Shown one piece after another: positions 62,406-64,000 of a stretch of DNA of 64,000 nucleotides. Numbering within the stretch: the first letter of the stretch is position 1; each line of letters begins with the position of its first letter. The stretch is from assembly GCA_023389055.1 (NCBI GenBank), contig JAEWFA010000016.1:62001-126000 (forward strand), read 5' to 3'. The position numbers and the translations under genes were made by a program. The notes under the pieces were generated by a model. It had not been told where the DNA came from and did not search any database. It saw only the letters and a program-made list of their open reading frames with translations. The stretch is from Pseudomonadota bacterium. GTDB lineage: Bacteria > Pseudomonadota > Gammaproteobacteria > Burkholderiales > Burkholderiaceae_E.

Positions 62406-63323
62406 ATGGCGCGATTTCGCCAGATCGAAACCTTCGTGTCGGTGGCCACCCGCGGCAGCTTGAGCGCCGCTGCGCGCGCGGAGGGCGTCGCGCCAGCGGT
62501 CATCGGTCGGCGCATCGACGCGCTCGAGGAGCGCCTCGGCGTGCGCCTGCTCGTGCGGACGACCCGGCGGATCTCGCTCACCTTCGAGGGCAGCGCGTTC
62601 TTCGAGGATTGCCAGCGCCTGCTGCGCGACCTGCACAACGCCGAGGCATCGGTATCGCTCGGCGGGGTCAAGGCGAGCGGGCACCTTCGTGTCACGGCGC
62701 CCGCAGGCTTCGGCCGCGTGCATGTCGCCCCGCTCGTTCCCGCCTTCCTCGAGACACACCCGGAGGTGTCGATCTCGCTCGAACTCACGGACCGCATCAC
62801 CGACATCGTCAACGAGAACATCGACGTCGCCGTGCGGATCGGCACCCTCGACGACTCGAGCCTGGTCGGCGTGCATCTCGCCGAGAACCGACGCGTCGTC
62901 GTGGCCAGCCCGGACTACCTGGCACGACGCGGCGTGCCGGGCACGCCCGACGACCTCGCGCACCACGAATGCCTGAGCTTCGGCAGCTACGGCAACCAGG
63001 CGCGCGGCTGGCAGTTCACCGTCGACGGGCGTGTCGTCTCGCTGCGCGTGCCGGCGAGCATCGAGTGCAACGACGGCGCGGTACTGCACGACTGGGCGCT
63101 CGCCGGTCGGGGACTCGCCTGGCGCTCATTGTGGGAGGTGGGCGAAGACCTGCACAGCGGGCGGCTGCGCAGCGTGCTCGACGACTTCGCCGCACCGCCC
63201 AACGCGATCCACGCGGTGTTTCCGCAGCGCCGGCACCTGCCGTTGCGCGTGCGCACCTTCATCGACCAATTGAAGAATACGTACGGGAATCCCGCCTACT
63301 GGCGGGATCGAGGCGGCCGCTGA
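62406..63323 (+). CDS. LysR family transcriptional regulator
   Basis: A 305-residue LTTR with the N-terminal winged HTH (FRQIETFVSVATRGSLSAAA, residues ~3-22, continuing to LEERLGVRLLVRTTR) and a LysR-type effector-binding domain (~90-295). It is divergent from the dehalogenase-aceB operon, with 100 bases between starts, so it probably controls that operon in response to a small acid. Another in-frame-looking ATG at 62384 is out of frame. A run of T and AT-rich bases (62360-62377) could hold the promoter. Confidence 0.92.
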   Translation: MARFRQIETFVSVATRGSLSAAARAEGVAPAVIGRRIDALEERLGVRLLVRTTRRISLTFEGSAFFEDCQRLLRDLHNAEASVSLGGVKASGHLRVTAPAGFGRVHVAPLVPAFLETHPEVSISLELTDRITDIVNENIDVAVRIGTLDDSSLVGVHLAENRRVVVASPDYLARRGVPGTPDDLAHHECLSFGSYGNQARGWQFTVDGRVVSLRVPASIECNDGAVLHDWALAGRGLAWRSLWEVGEDLHSGRLRSVLDDFAAPPNAIHAVFPQRRHLPLRVRTFIDQLKNTYGNPAYWRDRGGR

Positions 63324-63327
63324 AACA

Positions 63328-63373
63328 CGAAGGGCGGCCCGGGAGCCGCCCTTCGAAGGAGCCGGGAGGCTCC
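63328..63373. terminator. Double hairpin terminator between convergent genes
   Basis: First stem: perfect 11-bp CGAAGGGCGGC / GCCGCCCTTCG, loop CCGGGA (63328-63355). Second stem: 6-bp GGAGCC / GGCTCC with GGGA loop (63358-63373). Placed between the LysR stop and the SWIB gene stop. No U-run on either side. Confidence 0.6.
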
Positions 63374-63376
63374 GGT

Positions 63377-63874
63377 TCAGCGCGACTGCGCCGACGATCC
63401 CGTATCGCGCAGGTGCTTGCCGACCAGCGCGGTCATCTCGAACATGTTGACCTGCGCCTTGCCGAACACTTCGCGCAACTTCGCATCGGCGTTGATCAGC
63501 CGCTTGTTGACGCTGTCCTGCAGGTTGCCCTTCTTGATGTAGTCCCACATCCGCTTGACGACCTCGGTACGCGGAAGCGGCTTGTCGCCGACGATCGAGG
63601 CGAGCGCAGCGCTGGGGGTGAGCGCCTTCATGAACGAGGCGTTCGGCGTGCGCTTCTTCGCGGCGGGCTTTTTCGCAGCGGCTTTCTTCGGCGCCGCCTT
63701 CTTCACCGCGGCCTTCTTCGCCGGCGCCTTGGCCGCCGTCTTCTTCACGGCGGCCTTCTTCGGCGCCGCCTTCTTCGGGGCGGCCTTCTTCGCCGCAGCC
63801 CTGGTGGCGGCCGGCTTCTTGGCCGTCGCCTTCTTCGCAGCAGGTTTCTTCGCAGCCTTCTTGGCAGTGGCCAT
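63377..63874 (-). CDS. SWIB/MDM2-domain protein with Lys/Ala-rich histone-like tail
   Basis: A 165-residue protein. The N-terminal ~78 residues are low-complexity repeats of AAKKPA/KKAAPKKA/VKKAA, like histone H1 C-tails or AlgP, and should bind DNA. Residues ~80-155 form a SWIB domain (PSAALASIVGDKPLPRTEVV, then MWDYIKKGNLQD, ending in HLRDTG). This combination is known in Betaproteobacteria and Chlamydia-type SWIB proteins, with a role in nucleoid compaction assumed. I start at 63874 (GGAG eight bases upstream); the open frame up to 63979 carries no recognisable sequence. Confidence 0.88.
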   Translation of the reverse strand: MATAKKAAKKPAAKKATAKKPAATRAAAKKAAPKKAAPKKAAVKKTAAKAPAKKAAVKKAAPKKAAAKKPAAKKRTPNASFMKALTPSAALASIVGDKPLPRTEVVKRMWDYIKKGNLQDSVNKRLINADAKLREVFGKAQVNMFEMTALVGKHLRDTGSSAQSR

Positions 63875-64000
63875 GCTCGGTTCTCCTGGATCCGTGAGTG
63901 CCGTCTTCGTTTCGAACGATGCGTTTTCAGAGGGAAAACGCATCATCTCCACAGGAGCGAAGCATGACTTGTCTTGCACGGGTCGCCAACAAAAACAAGC

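Overview
The window is a dense, high-GC stretch of a bacterial chromosome, read here as Betaproteobacteria, most likely Burkholderiales. Pointers are the very GC-rich codon usage, the DUF3460-scpA pair, a Lys/Ala-rich SWIB protein, the divergent apbC/metG pair and the many acyl-CoA catabolic genes. About 55 protein genes fill it. I see no rRNA, tRNA, CRISPR array or insertion sequence. The assignment to order is inference from gene content only.

Layout. 1-3377: a split indolepyruvate/2-oxoacid:acceptor oxidoreductase (iorA is cut by the window start). 3410-4885: a HAD-UbiA fusion. 4931-14000: a TetR regulator divergent from a tightly coupled operon of an SDR, both subunits of a biotin-dependent acyl-CoA carboxylase, two acyl-CoA dehydrogenases, an enoyl-CoA hydratase and a thioesterase (acyclic-terpene/leucine type). 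A 9-3-9 palindrome is the likely operator. 14138-20749: a LIV-type ABC importer with an acyl-CoA ligase and a periplasmic binding protein. 20799-23220: a third acyl-CoA dehydrogenase divergent from a thiolase. Together these genes could import, activate, beta-oxidise and carboxylate branched or cyclic acids.

23228-29325 is a signalling island: a membrane hybrid histidine kinase divergent from a FeeM-like N-acyl amino acid synthase, followed by a 7TM GGDEF/EAL protein. Its central part (about 24.6-27.5 kb) has visibly lower GC than its surroundings. 29422-33359: a FadJ-type bifunctional enzyme with a His-rich insertion, overlapping a Nudix-metallo-beta-lactamase fusion.

33492-39713 is a housekeeping block on the minus strand: pnp, rpsO, leuA and dcd. 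leuA is preceded by an apparently unannotated leucine-rich leader peptide with its own promoter. dcd is interrupted by a 410-residue LAGLIDADG intein placed exactly before the active-site serine. 39898-47389 is a complete form-II (CoxL-like) molybdenum hydroxylase operon with maturation genes. It is followed by a FecCD-type ABC transporter pair (47430-49251) that lacks a binding protein.

49295-63874 returns to core functions: apbC, metG, a BamE-like lipoprotein, DUF3460-scpA, murB, yaaA, a methionine-type aminotransferase, a LEA14-like lipoprotein, arfB, several small conserved proteins, a YitT-like membrane protein, malate synthase overlapping a haloacid dehalogenase, a divergent LysR regulator, and a histone-tail-like SWIB protein. 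The only gene-free stretch over 300 bases under normal annotation is 37616-37919, and it holds the leuA leader.
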